The notes under the pieces: model-generated | What the model was told of the DNA's origin: nothing | What the model saw: the letters and a program-made list of their open reading frames with translations, nothing else | Databases searched by the model: none | Program-made: the position numbers and the translations under genes | Source: Aurantiacibacter luteus | Lineage (GTDB): Bacteria; Pseudomonadota; Alphaproteobacteria; Sphingomonadales; Sphingomonadaceae | Assembly (NCBI RefSeq): GCF_001010945.1 | Contig: NZ_LBHB01000002.1 | Location: 62,001 to 126,000 of the forward strand | DNA: 64,000 nt | Direction of reading: 5' to 3' | Shown here: one piece after another, positions 47,204-55,928 of the stretch | Numbering within the stretch: the stretch's first letter is position 1 | How the letters are laid out: each line of letters opens with the position of its first letter

Positions 47204-48340
47204 TCAGTTTCCGCGCGCGGAGGCCCACAGGCTCGCCAGCGCGCGCGGCACGAAGGCGAGGCCGACGAACCAGACCGGCATGACCATCAGCGCCCAGTAG
47301 AAGTTGTTGTCACGCCCCGCGATGGCGAATAGCAGGGAATAGCCCGCGCACAGCAGGAAGCCCGTCTCGCCGAAGCGCGTGCGCCAGCCCGCCCAGCCGA
47401 GCAGCGGCAGCAGCGCCAGCGGCGCGGCGAGCCAGCCGGGGAGCAGGTAGAGCGGGCTCGACAGCGCGACGTTGGATGTCACCCCGCCAAGGCCGCGCAG
47501 GGCGAACCAGTTCGGCCCTTCGGGGTCGGCGGGCGTGGTGAATTGCGCCACCTGCCCGAGGTGCGCCACCAGCCCCGCGCCGAACAGGGCGATCACCGCG
47601 CCCCACGCCAGCGCCTCCCCCCGGTTGCCGCGCAGCAGCGCCAGCGCGCCCATCAGCAGCACGAAAGGCAGCGCCAGTTCGCGCACCGCCAGCGCCAGCG
47701 CCCCCGCGATCAGCGCGGGCCACCAGCGCCGCGGGCGATAGAGCCCAAGCGCGAGCGCGATGAGCATTCCCGACCAGACCTCGTGCAGGGCGAGATATTG
47801 GGGCTTCAGCCCCATGACCGCGCCGATGACGACGAGCAGCAGGATGATCCTGAGCTTGTTGGTGGTGCCGGAAATGTCGCGTAGCCGGTAATGCCAGGCG
47901 ACCAGCGTGCCGATCCCGAGTAGGGCGGCGAGCACCATCAGGCCGTACGGGCCCACGGCCGCATGGACGTGCGCCAGCGTCGGCAGCCGGACGGCGAGGC
48001 CGGGCCGCACGGGGAAGCCCCGCGCGCGCTGTTCCTCGACCGCCGCCTGGTAATAGTTGTCGCCTGCGCGGACCCGCTCGGCGATGACGTCATAGAGCTG
48101 GAGATCTGTATCCCGCCCCGGAGCTGCTTCAGCACCGGCGGACGTTGCCGGTGCAGTGCTGGCCACGGGGCTGGAGACCCTCGGCGCGGCATCGTAGATC
48201 GCGCTGCGCTCGGTCAGCGCTGCCCCCACCAGAAGCGCCGAAAAAGCGGCGAGCATCAGCCATGCCGCGCCCGGTGCCCAGTGCGCGAAGCGGTCCCAGT
48301 CGCTCGCCCTGCGCCGAATGCGTCCCTTTATCCGAGCCAC
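47204..48340 (-). CDS. polytopic membrane protein, tandem copy B
   Basis: From a GTG at 48340 the product is 378 residues. It shares with copy A the motif RVRAGDNYYQAAVEEQRARG, then FPVRPGLAVRLPTLAHVH, and the same C-terminal end (FYWALMVMPVWFVGLAFVPRALASLWA). This GTG overlaps the ubiB stop by 13 bases; a longer reading upstream is antisense-like. Copies A and B are a clear tandem duplication. Function is unknown; GT-C-like is a guess. Confidence 0.65.
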   Translation of the reverse strand: MARIKGRIRRRASDWDRFAHWAPGAAWLMLAAFSALLVGAALTERSAIYDAAPRVSSPVASTAPATSAGAEAAPGRDTDLQLYDVIAERVRAGDNYYQAAVEEQRARGFPVRPGLAVRLPTLAHVHAAVGPYGLMVLAALLGIGTLVAWHYRLRDISGTTNKLRIILLLVVIGAVMGLKPQYLALHEVWSGMLIALALGLYRPRRWWPALIAGALALAVRELALPFVLLMGALALLRGNRGEALAWGAVIALFGAGLVAHLGQVAQFTTPADPEGPNWFALRGLGGVTSNVALSSPLYLLPGWLAAPLALLPLLGWAGWRTRFGETGFLLCAGYSLLFAIAGRDNNFYWALMVMPVWFVGLAFVPRALASLWASARGN

Positions 48341-49884
48341 CCTGCCCACAGTCCCCCGTAAACCAGCGCGCCCCCGGCCAGCGCTGCCACCGCGTAGCCC
48401 AGCCATCCGCGACCTTCGCGCGCGCGCCGTTCCCACACCAGCTCGATGTCGGGCAGCGGGGGCGGTTCGGGCGCGGCGCCCTTGGGCGGAAAGGCATCCT
48501 CGATCCGCCGCACCAGCGCAGGCAGCCGCAGCAGCGTGTCGACATCGGTGCGCAGCCGGTCGGCAAGCGCCGCCTCGGGCCCCAGCTCGTCACGAATCCA
48601 GCTGCGAACGAAGGGTGCGGAAACGTCCCACATGTTGATGGCCGGGTCGAGCTGCGTGGCGATGCCCTCGACCATCACCATCGTCTTCTGCAGCAGCAGC
48701 AGGTGCGGCTGGGTCTGCATGTCGAAGTCGCGGGTGATGGCGAACAGGCCGTCGAGCATCTGTCCGACGCTGAGTTCGGAAACCGGTTTGCCGCGCATCG
48801 GCTCGCCCACGGCGCGCAGGGCCGTCGCGAACTCGTCGACCGAGTGGTAGGCCGGCACGTACTGTGCCTCGAAATGGATCTCGGCCACGCGGCGATAGTC
48901 GCCCACGGTCAGGCCGTAGAGGATTTCCGCCAGCCACTGCCGTGCGCGGCGGTCGATGCGGCCCATGATGCCGAAATCGATGGCGACGATGGTCCCGTCA
49001 GCCTTCACGAACAGGTTGCCTTGATGCATGTCGGCGTGGAAGAACCCGGCGCTGATGGCCTGCGTCAGGAAGGCCAGCACCAGCCGCCGCGCGAGGTCGG
49101 GCAGGTCGTGGCCGGCGGCGATCAGCGCCTCGCGGTCGGATATCTTGATGCCGTCGACCCACTCGATGGTCAGCACGCGGCCGTTGGTGCGGTCCCAGTC
49201 GATCGAGGGGATGCAGTAGCCCTCGACCCCGCGCATGTGATCGGCGAGTTCGCTTGCCGAGGCCGCCTCGCGCCGCAGGTCCAGTTCGCGGTTGGTCCAG
49301 CGCTTGAAGTTGGCGATGGTGAGCGCGGGCCTGAGGCGCGCCGCCTCGCCGCCCATCGCCTCGACATGGGCGGCGGCCCATTCGTAGGTGGCGATGTCGG
49401 CGGCGAACTTCTCGCGGATGCCGGGGCGCTGCACCTTGATCGCGACCTCGCGGCCATCGGTGGTGACGCCCCGGTGCACCTGCGCGATGCTGGCAGCACC
49501 CACGGGCACGGGATCGACGCTGGCGAAGAGCTGGCCGACGGGTCGCTCGAAGCTGCGCTCGATTTGCTCCTCGATCGCCGCGAAGGGCACGGGCGGCAGG
49601 TTGTCCTGCAGGCTGAGCAGATTGCGCGCCGCATCCTCGCCGACGAGGTCGGGCCGCGTGGCGAGCGTCTGGCCGAGCTTGATCGCGGCGGGTCCGATGG
49701 CGCGGAAGGCACCGGCATAGTCGGGCTCGGCAGGGGGAAAGGTGCCGAAACGCGCCAGCCGCGCGATGCGCTTGACCGGCGGCGGGGTGTTGGGATCGCG
49801 CTCGACCCCCCTGAGCGCGCCGTGCCGCGCCAGCGTCCGGCCCCAGCTGAGGAGCCGCCAGATATGGGTCGCGGGGCGCGTCAC
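48328..49884 (-). CDS. ubiB: ubiquinone biosynthesis kinase-like regulatory protein UbiB
   Basis: The 518-residue atypical kinase of the ABC1/ADCK family helps ubiquinone synthesis. The KxGQ motif is KLGQTLATRPDL near residue 72, followed by the VAIKVQRPGIREKF strand with the Lys. HADMHQGNLF and AIDFGIMG are the catalytic loop and metal-binding motifs. A C-terminal pair of hydrophobic helices may anchor it in the membrane. It is next to ubiE, whose stop is one base away, so both belong to the ubiquinone pathway. Confidence 0.95.
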   Translation of the reverse strand: MTRPATHIWRLLSWGRTLARHGALRGVERDPNTPPPVKRIARLARFGTFPPAEPDYAGAFRAIGPAAIKLGQTLATRPDLVGEDAARNLLSLQDNLPPVPFAAIEEQIERSFERPVGQLFASVDPVPVGAASIAQVHRGVTTDGREVAIKVQRPGIREKFAADIATYEWAAAHVEAMGGEAARLRPALTIANFKRWTNRELDLRREAASASELADHMRGVEGYCIPSIDWDRTNGRVLTIEWVDGIKISDREALIAAGHDLPDLARRLVLAFLTQAISAGFFHADMHQGNLFVKADGTIVAIDFGIMGRIDRRARQWLAEILYGLTVGDYRRVAEIHFEAQYVPAYHSVDEFATALRAVGEPMRGKPVSELSVGQMLDGLFAITRDFDMQTQPHLLLLQKTMVMVEGIATQLDPAINMWDVSAPFVRSWIRDELGPEAALADRLRTDVDTLLRLPALVRRIEDAFPPKGAAPEPPPLPDIELVWERRAREGRGWLGYAVAALAGGALVYGGLWAGWLG

Positions 49885-49885
49885 C

Positions 49886-50617
49886 CTATATCTTCCATCC
49901 CGAGTGAATCGCGACGAGACCGCCCATTATCGGGTCCACCCTGGTGCGCGCGAAGCCCGCGTCGCGAATCATCGCCTCGAACTCGGGCATCGGCGGAAAG
50001 CGGCGTATGCTCTCGATCAGGTAGCGGTAACTGTCCTCGTCGCCCGCCACCGCCTTGCCGATCTTGGGCACCAGCTTGTGGCTGTAGAAATCGTAGGCCT
50101 CCTTCATGCCGGGAAAGGTCATGGTGGAGAACTCGAGGCAGAAGAAGCGCCCGCCGTATTTCAGCACGCGGTGCGCTTCTCGCAGCGCCCTGGGAATGTC
50201 GGTGACGTTTCGGATGCCGAAGGCGATGGTGTAGGCGTCGAACTGGCGGTCGGGATAGGTCAGGTCTTCCGCGTTCTGGCACGACCAGCTGAGACCATCG
50301 ATCCCTCGTGCCATGGCCCGTTCAATGCCGACGTCGAGCATGTCCTGGTTGATGTCGGCGACAACCACCTCGGCCCCGCGCGCGGCCATGCGGAAGGCGA
50401 TGTCGCCGGTGCCGCCCGCCATGTCGAGCACGGCCTCGCCCGGCTGCGTCTTCACCCGGCGCACGAACTGGTCCTTCCACAGCCGGTGCATGCCGCCCGA
50501 CATGGCATCGTTCATCACGTCGTATTTCGACGCCACGCTGGAGAACACGCCGCCCACGCGCCGCGTCTTTTCCTCGGGCGCGACATCCTCGTAGCCGAAG
50601 CTGACCGTTTCGCTCAT
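49886..50617 (-). CDS. ubiE: ubiquinone/menaquinone C-methyltransferase UbiE
   Basis: UbiE methylates the ring of demethylubiquinol or demethylmenaquinol using SAM. The 243-residue protein has FSSVASKYDVMNDAMSGGMHR, the SAM loop VLDMAGGTGDIAFRMA and the YTIAFGIRNVTD, LEFSTMTFPG motifs. The start at 50617 (MSETVSFGYED) is preferred since the frame above it overlaps the EamA gene. The start overlaps the upstream EamA stop (ATGA). Confidence 0.96.
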   Translation of the reverse strand: MSETVSFGYEDVAPEEKTRRVGGVFSSVASKYDVMNDAMSGGMHRLWKDQFVRRVKTQPGEAVLDMAGGTGDIAFRMAARGAEVVVADINQDMLDVGIERAMARGIDGLSWSCQNAEDLTYPDRQFDAYTIAFGIRNVTDIPRALREAHRVLKYGGRFFCLEFSTMTFPGMKEAYDFYSHKLVPKIGKAVAGDEDSYRYLIESIRRFPPMPEFEAMIRDAGFARTRVDPIMGGLVAIHSGWKI

Positions 50618-51555
50618 GCCTTGTCCCCTAGCGGCGCGCCGCCGGGTGCGCCACCGGCTTGTTGCCGCCTGAGGGCCAGCAATCCCAGCGCGATACCGGT
50701 GCCGATCAGCGCCATGCCCAACGCATGGAACCAGTGCAGCGCCTCGCCCAGCAGCAGGGCGGAAAGGAACGCGCCGAAGATCGGCAGCAAGGTGATCGAC
50801 TGCCCGGCCCGCGCCGCACCCAGCCGCGCGGCGGCGGCGTTGTAGATGAAGTAGCTGACGAGCGAGGGGAAGACAGAGACGTAGGCGAGCGCCAGCACCG
50901 TGCCCGTGCTCCACACGATCCGCATCCCTTGCGCGAATTCCCTCGCCGCAAGCGGTGCCATCGAGACGACGCCCACGGCAAAGGTCGCGGCGACGAAGCT
51001 GACCGGCGAGACCTTGGGGCGCAGCGGCAGCAGCACGGTGTAAAGCGCCCAGACCACGACCGAGGCCAGGATCAGCGTGTCGCCCGCGCCAAGGTGCAGC
51101 GCCGCGAGCCGCGCCGGGTCGGCTTGGAACACCACCACCAGCACACCGAGCGTGGAGGCGATCGTGCCCGCGACCTGCCAGCCGCCGGGTCGCACGCCGT
51201 TCAGCGCCCGGTCGAAGACGAGCACCAGCGCCGGCACCGCCGCCTGCAACAGCAGCGCGTTGGTCGCCGTGGTGAATTGCAGCCCGCTGTAGAGCAGCGC
51301 GTTGAAGGCACCGATGCCGAGCAGGCCGAGCAGCAGCACCGGCCTCCAGCTCGCCCGGAGGGCCGGCAGGTCGCGGCGCAGGGGCCGCCAGGCGAAGGGC
51401 AGCAGCAACAGCGAGGCCCCGGTCCAGCGCACGAAGGCCAGCGTGAGTGGCGGAATGCTTCCCGCCACGGCGCGCCCGACGATGGAGTTCCCGGCCCAGA
51501 ACACCATGACGAGGCCGAGGAGGGCGAGCGCGCGTGTGTCTGGCCGGATGGTCAT
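50614..51555 (-). CDS. EamA/DMT family transporter
   Basis: The 313-residue protein has about ten helices in two repeats. Signature parts are VMVFWAGNSIVGRAVAG near the start and LAFVRWTGASLLLLPFAW, and the second repeat ends LHWFHALGMALIGTGIALG. It exports a small metabolite not identifiable from sequence. Its stop overlaps the ubiE start, so the three genes EamA-ubiE-ubiB are translationally linked even though the transporter has no evident tie to ubiquinone. Confidence 0.88.
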   Translation of the reverse strand: MTIRPDTRALALLGLVMVFWAGNSIVGRAVAGSIPPLTLAFVRWTGASLLLLPFAWRPLRRDLPALRASWRPVLLLGLLGIGAFNALLYSGLQFTTATNALLLQAAVPALVLVFDRALNGVRPGGWQVAGTIASTLGVLVVVFQADPARLAALHLGAGDTLILASVVVWALYTVLLPLRPKVSPVSFVAATFAVGVVSMAPLAAREFAQGMRIVWSTGTVLALAYVSVFPSLVSYFIYNAAAARLGAARAGQSITLLPIFGAFLSALLLGEALHWFHALGMALIGTGIALGLLALRRQQAGGAPGGAPLGDKA

Positions 51556-51627
51556 GTCGGGTGCGCCCTATCCAACAGCCGCACGCTTGGCGATGACAGA
51601 TTGCACGCGGCCCCCTACATGGCGGCC

Positions 51628-52443
51628 ATGCCGGAGCTGCCCGAAGTCGAAACCACCGTGCGCGGCCTCGCGCGCTTCCTCGAGGGGCAGCGGATCGAGC
51701 GCGTCGTGCTGGGGCGGCCGGACATGCGCTTTCCCTTCCCCGCGAACCTGGTGCAGGCCCTGACCGGCGCGCGCGTCAGCGGGCTCGGACGGCGAGCCAA
51801 GTACGGCCTCGTCCACACCGACCGCGACACCACCATGATCTTCCACCTCGGTATGAGCGGGCGCTGGCGCATCGATCCCGAGGCCGAGGACAGGCACGAT
51901 CATCTGCTGATCGAGACGGCCGCCAACCGCTTCGCGCTGAACGACCCGCGCCGCTTCGGCTACGTCGATCTCGTCGATACCCCCGCGCTGCCCGCATGGC
52001 CCGCCTTTGCCGCGATGGGGCCCGAGCCGCTGGGCGAGGAGCTGAGCGTGGCGCACCTGCGCGCCGCGATCCGCGGGCGGCGGCAGGCGATAAAGCTGCT
52101 GCTGCTCGACCAGCACGTAGTGGCGGGGCTCGGCAACATCTACGTGTGCGAGGCGCTGTTTCGCGCGGGGATTTATCCCAGGAAGCGCGGCGACAAGGTC
52201 TACCGTCCTGCGCTGGGGCGGCTCGTGCCCGCCATTCGCGAGGTCCTGCTGCAGTCGATCGAGGACGGCGGATCGACCTTGCGCGACTACGCCCGGCCCG
52301 ACGGCGAGCTCGGCTATTTCGCCACCCGCTTCCAGGTCTACGGGCGCGAGGGCCAGCCGTGCCTGCGCGGGGATGGCGGGGTCATCCGGCGCATCGTGCA
52401 GGGCGGACGGAGCACCTGGTTCTGCCCCGTCTGCCAGACCTGA
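51628..52443 (+). CDS. mutM: formamidopyrimidine-DNA glycosylase
   Basis: MutM removes 8-oxoguanine. The 271-residue form from the ATG at 51628 begins MPELPEVETTVRG, where the Pro after Met and the Glu are catalytic, so the ATG nine bases earlier cannot be the functional start. The helix-2-turn-helix includes LLLDQHVVAGLGNIYVCEALF. The C-terminal zinc finger reads QPCLRGDGG and then STWFCPVCQT. The second cysteine of the first CxxC pair is replaced by Gly, leaving three cysteines. It lies divergent from the EamA gene. Confidence 0.94.
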   Translation: MPELPEVETTVRGLARFLEGQRIERVVLGRPDMRFPFPANLVQALTGARVSGLGRRAKYGLVHTDRDTTMIFHLGMSGRWRIDPEAEDRHDHLLIETAANRFALNDPRRFGYVDLVDTPALPAWPAFAAMGPEPLGEELSVAHLRAAIRGRRQAIKLLLLDQHVVAGLGNIYVCEALFRAGIYPRKRGDKVYRPALGRLVPAIREVLLQSIEDGGSTLRDYARPDGELGYFATRFQVYGREGQPCLRGDGGVIRRIVQGGRSTWFCPVCQT

Positions 52444-52545
52444 GTGCTTATCGCCCCACCTTAGCGGCTTCGCCCTCGCCAGACCCACTCCGCTCCGCTG
52501 CGGGCGGCCTTTCAACGGGCCGATGATGAGCTCGACCGTTCACTC

Positions 52546-52574
52546 TTGCTTTTTCGGCCAAGGACACCTAACTG
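52546..52574 (+). promoter_or_regulatory. possible rpsT promoter
   Basis: TTGCTT (52546-52551) and TAACTG (52569-52574) have a 17-base spacer, about 90 bases before the rpsT ATG. The -10 is a poor match, so this is tentative. The leader also holds GACCGGCCGTC (52627-52637), repeated downstream of rpsT. Confidence 0.3.
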
Positions 52575-52663
52575 GCGCGCTTTCCGGCGCTTCGGCGTCG
52601 TTTCATCGATTCTGACAGACTGCAAGGACCGGCCGTCACGGGCGGCCGAGACACGAGGAAAAC

Positions 52664-52924
52664 ATGGCCAACACGCCGCAAGCCAAGAAGCGCATTATCC
52701 GCAACGCCAACCGCGCCCGCATCAACGGCGCGCGCAAGAGCCGTATCCGCGGCTTCATCAAGAAGGTGGAGACCGCCGTCACCGCCGGCGACAAGCAGGC
52801 TGCGGCCGATGCGCTGAAGGTGGCCCAGCCGGAAATCGCCCGCGGCGTTGCCAAGGGCGTGCTCCACAAGAACACCGCCGCGCGCAAGATGAGCCGGCTG
52901 ACCAAGCGCGTCGCCGCGCTCTGA
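52664..52924 (+). CDS. rpsT: 30S ribosomal protein S20
   Basis: S20 binds 16S rRNA in the body of the small subunit. The 86-residue basic helical protein starts [20 protein letters not shown] and continues [14 protein letters not shown], then [24 protein letters not shown]-type ribosome binding site precedes the ATG. It sits just upstream of dnaA, a common arrangement in Sphingomonadales. A 10-bp hairpin terminator follows. Confidence 0.97.
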   Translation: MANTPQAKKRIIRNANRARINGARKSRIRGFIKKVETAVTAGDKQAAADALKVAQPEIARGVAKGVLHKNTAARKMSRLTKRVAAL

Positions 52925-52997
52925 TTCGCTCTCCGCGCGCCGGCGATTCGGTGCGCGACCGGCCGTCGGGGCCGAGCGAGACCGGAACGAAATTCGA

Positions 52998-53030
52998 ACG
53001 GGGGCCGGGGTCATCCTCGGCCCCCGTTTT
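52998..53030 (+). terminator. terminator after rpsT
   Basis: A perfect 10-bp stem (ACGGGGGCCG 52998-53007 with CGGCCCCCGT 53018-53027) has a 10-base loop and is followed by TTT. It starts 74 bases after the rpsT stop. Confidence 0.8.
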
Positions 53031-53479
53031 CGCGTTCGTCATCCACCGGCCCTCGGACGCGCAACGCTTCCGCGAAAAGCCCGCTTTTTCCACGATTCGC
53101 GGGACTGTCATAAAACTCGTATCGGTTTTTCAACGAGTTAAATGAATTCCCGCGGGTTAGGACGAGTCAAGGCCGTATATTTTTTTAAATTTGATATCCC
53201 CCACTTGGCTTCGCCGCCGAGACGTTCATAACGATGCCAGATCGCCAAGCGGGAGCGAGGCGGTCGTTCACAAGCGAGCGCACACCAGCCACCTCCGGTG
53301 CCCGTTCAAGGGCAACGGAAGAGGAAGCCGTGTGTGCGGTAGACATCGCCGCGTGAATGTTTGGGATGGGGACACGAACGGGGTCGATAATGATTAGAAT
53401 GACACCGCACGGCGGCCGCCTTGGCGGGGCTGCGCGCGTAACGACAGGCCAGCTCAACGGCCAGACCACAGGGGATTGC
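53031..53479 (+). promoter_or_regulatory. dnaA leader region
   Basis: About 450 bases without a supported gene. It contains AT-rich stretches (around 53109-53150 and 53178-53192). An inverted repeat AACTCGT...ACGAGTT lies at 53114-53120 and 53133-53139, and a third related ACGAGTC at 53162-53168. Two GANTC methylation sites occur, at 53094 (GATTC) and 53164 (GAGTC). I see no DnaA boxes, so it does not look like oriC, but it probably carries the dnaA promoter and cell-cycle control sites. Confidence 0.45.
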
Positions 53480-54895
53480 ATGGAAGATACCGAAGCTGTC
53501 GATCTGGCCGCCGACTGGGCCGACATCAGCCAGGGTCTGCGCAAGGACCTGGGCCACCAGTTGTTCACGCAATGGATCAAGCCGATCCAGCTCGGCAAGA
53601 TGTGCAAGGAAACCGGCACGCTCGAGCTATTCCTGCCGACCGAATTCTCCGCCAACTGGGTGCAGGACCGTTATCACGACCGGCTGTCGCTGGCGTGGAA
53701 GATCGCGCGCGGCGAAGTGCGCCAGGTGAAGATCGCCGTGCACCCCGGCCGCCGCAAGATCGCCGACTTCGATCTCGGCGGAACCCGGCGCGGGCACGAC
53801 GGCTTCGGCCACCGCGCCGCCAACGATTCGACGATGGCGATGGAATCGATCGGCGACGACGGGTTCACCGCCTCGGTCGGCCTCGACCCCAGCCAGACCT
53901 TTGCCGCCTTCGTGACCGGTAGCACCAACGTGCTCGCCAAGAACGCCGCGGAACGCATGAGCAAGGCGGAAAAGCCGCAGTTCTCGCCGCTCTATCTCAA
54001 GGCCGCGACGGGCCAGGGCAAGACGCACCTGCTGCACGCCATCGGCCATTCGTATCTACAGACGCACCCGCGTGCCCGCATTTTCTACTGCAGCGCCGAG
54101 CGCTTCATGGTCGAGTTCGTGCAGGCGCTGAAGTCGAACGAGATGATCGAGTTCAAGGCGCGCCTGCGCGGTTTCGACCTGCTGCTGGTGGACGACATCC
54201 AGTTCATCATCGGCAAGGCCAGCGCGCAGGAAGAACTGCTCTACACGATTGACGCGCTGCTGGCCGAGGGCAAGCGGCTGGTCTTCGCCGCCGACCGCGC
54301 GCCGCAGGCACTGGACGGCGTGGAGCCGCGCCTGCTCAGCCGCCTGTCGATGGGTCTCGTCGCCGACATCCAGCCCGCCGACATCGAGCTGCGCCGGCAG
54401 ATCCTGGAAAGCAAGCTCACTCGCTTCGCCCCGCTGGAAGTGCCCGCCGACGTCATCGAGTTCCTGGCGCGCACCATCAACCGCAACGTGCGCGAGCTGG
54501 TGGGAGGGCTGAACAAGCTGATCGCCTATGCCCAGCTCACCGGACAGGAAGTCTCGCTCCAGCTCGCTGAAGAGCAGCTGACCGACATCCTCTCGGCCAA
54601 CCGCAAGCGCATCACCATCGACGAGATCCAGCGCACGGTCTGCCAGTTCTACCGCATCGACCGCGCCGAGATGTCGAGCAAGCGCCGTGCGCGCGCAGTG
54701 GTCCGCCCGCGGCAGGTGGCCATGTACCTGGCCAAGGTGCTGACCCCGCGCAGCTATCCTGAGATCGGTCGCAAGTTCGGTGGGCGCGATCATTCCACTG
54801 TGATCCACGCGGTGCGGCTGATCGAGGACCTGCGCCAGCGCGACGCCGACATGGATGGCGACGTGCGCAGCCTGCTCAGGCAGCTCGAGAGTTAG
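53480..54895 (+). CDS. dnaA: chromosomal replication initiator protein DnaA
   Basis: The 471-residue initiator has a domain I segment (ADISQGLRKDLGHQLFTQWI) and a low-complexity linker. The AAA+ domain has Walker A as AATGQGKTHLLHAIG and Walker B as LLLVDDIQF. Domain IV has the DNA-binding signature (RAVVRPRQVAMYLAK, GGRDHSTVIHAVRLIE). The ATG at 53480 is preferred because GGGG lies a few bases before it; in-frame starts further upstream would add about 40 residues. Gene order rpsT-dnaA fits Sphingomonadales. Confidence 0.95.
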   Translation: MEDTEAVDLAADWADISQGLRKDLGHQLFTQWIKPIQLGKMCKETGTLELFLPTEFSANWVQDRYHDRLSLAWKIARGEVRQVKIAVHPGRRKIADFDLGGTRRGHDGFGHRAANDSTMAMESIGDDGFTASVGLDPSQTFAAFVTGSTNVLAKNAAERMSKAEKPQFSPLYLKAATGQGKTHLLHAIGHSYLQTHPRARIFYCSAERFMVEFVQALKSNEMIEFKARLRGFDLLLVDDIQFIIGKASAQEELLYTIDALLAEGKRLVFAADRAPQALDGVEPRLLSRLSMGLVADIQPADIELRRQILESKLTRFAPLEVPADVIEFLARTINRNVRELVGGLNKLIAYAQLTGQEVSLQLAEEQLTDILSANRKRITIDEIQRTVCQFYRIDRAEMSSKRRARAVVRPRQVAMYLAKVLTPRSYPEIGRKFGGRDHSTVIHAVRLIEDLRQRDADMDGDVRSLLRQLES

Positions 54896-54901
54896 GGCAA
54901 T

Positions 54902-54982
54902 CCCACCCCCGAGCCCTCCCGCCTGCGGGAGGGGAGCGAGACCTGCCGAGCAGTAGGCGAGGCATGGTCGCAGCGGGGTGGG
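54902..54982. repeat. 81-base palindromic intergenic element
   Basis: The element begins CCCACCCC (54902-54909) and ends with its complement GGGGTGGG (54975-54982). It contains a perfect 9-bp hairpin CCCTCCCGC / GCGGGAGGG (54914-54933). It lies 7 bases after the dnaA stop, so it may also terminate dnaA. This form resembles dispersed palindromic repeats of sphingomonads, but only one copy is in this window. Confidence 0.5.
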
Positions 54983-55033
54983 CCATGCGCACTATCGACA
55001 GCCCGCCCACAGGCTGCCAACAGCCTTGCCCAC

Positions 55034-55828
55034 ATGGACGATCCGCCGCATCCGCTGACCGATGAGCGTCTCGAGCGCTTCGCACGGCATATCGTCCTGC
55101 CCGAGATCGGCGGCGCGGGACAGGTTCGGCTGGCGCGCAGCCATGTCGCGATCGCCGGGCTCGGCGGTATCGGCGCGCCGGTGCTGCAGTATCTCGCGGG
55201 CGCGGGAGTGGGGCGCTTCACGCTGGTCGACGACGGCGACGTTGAACTGTCGAACCTGCAGCGCCAGACGATCTACGCCGCGCGCGACGTGGGCCACGGC
55301 AAGGCCGTTTCCGCGCGGCGCTGGATGGCCAATTTCGATGCGGCGCTGGCCGTCGACATTTCCGACACCCGGATCATTCCCGCCAACGCATCCGACCTTG
55401 TGACGGGCGCGGACCTGGTGATCGACGGGACCGACAACTTCGCCACGCGTCTTGCCGTATCCGATGCCTGCGTGGCGGCGGGCGTGCCGCTGCTCTCCGC
55501 CGCCGTGGGCCGCTTCCAGGGGCAGGTCGGGGCCTTCTCCGGGCACCGCGCCCACCAGCCCTGCTACCGTTGCTTCGTGGGCGATGCCTTCGATGCCGAG
55601 GACTGCGACACCTGTGCCGAGGACGGGGTGCTCGGGGCCATGGTCGGTTGGGTCGGCACATTCGCCGCCATGCAGGCTGTGCGCGTGCTGGTGGCGCAGG
55701 GCGACCTTGGACCGATGGGCGAACCGCAATGGGGCGTCCTGCACCTGATGGACGGCCTCGAGCCCGGCATGCGGTCGATGCGGATAGCGCGCGATCCGCA
55801 GTGCTCCGCCTGCCACGGGCACGATTGA
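55034..55828 (+). CDS. ThiF/MoeB/HesA family adenylyltransferase
   Basis: This E1-like 264-residue protein adenylates the C terminus of a ubiquitin-like sulfur carrier such as ThiS or MoaD. It has the nucleotide-binding AGLGGIGAPVLQYLAGAG, the metal-binding Asp in VDDGDVELSNLQRQ, and DGTDNFATR. Zinc cysteines CYRC (about residues 177-180) and CSAC near the C terminus fit a MoeB-like enzyme without a rhodanese domain. Partner and pathway (thiamin or molybdopterin) cannot be decided. Confidence 0.9.
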   Translation: MDDPPHPLTDERLERFARHIVLPEIGGAGQVRLARSHVAIAGLGGIGAPVLQYLAGAGVGRFTLVDDGDVELSNLQRQTIYAARDVGHGKAVSARRWMANFDAALAVDISDTRIIPANASDLVTGADLVIDGTDNFATRLAVSDACVAAGVPLLSAAVGRFQGQVGAFSGHRAHQPCYRCFVGDAFDAEDCDTCAEDGVLGAMVGWVGTFAAMQAVRVLVAQGDLGPMGEPQWGVLHLMDGLEPGMRSMRIARDPQCSACHGHD

Positions 55829-55928
55829 TACCGAAAAGGCACAAGGGTTAATTTCCATTAGGAAAAGCGGGAACTTGCGCATCCGCAGGCGATTTTTCCC
55901 TGGCACACCATTGAGGACCGAGCCTGAA

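Noticed and set aside
51619-51627. mutM start at the upstream ATG (MAAMPELPE)
   Set aside because: The catalytic proline must follow the initiator Met, so the ATG at 51628 is the functional start.
53031-53479. oriC next to dnaA
   Set aside because: No TTATCCACA-like DnaA boxes or tandem AT-rich 13-mers could be found; alphaproteobacterial origins often lie elsewhere.
55870-55895. EcfG promoter upstream of the receiver-only regulator
   Set aside because: GGAAC is present but no CGTT at the correct distance; the match is too weak.
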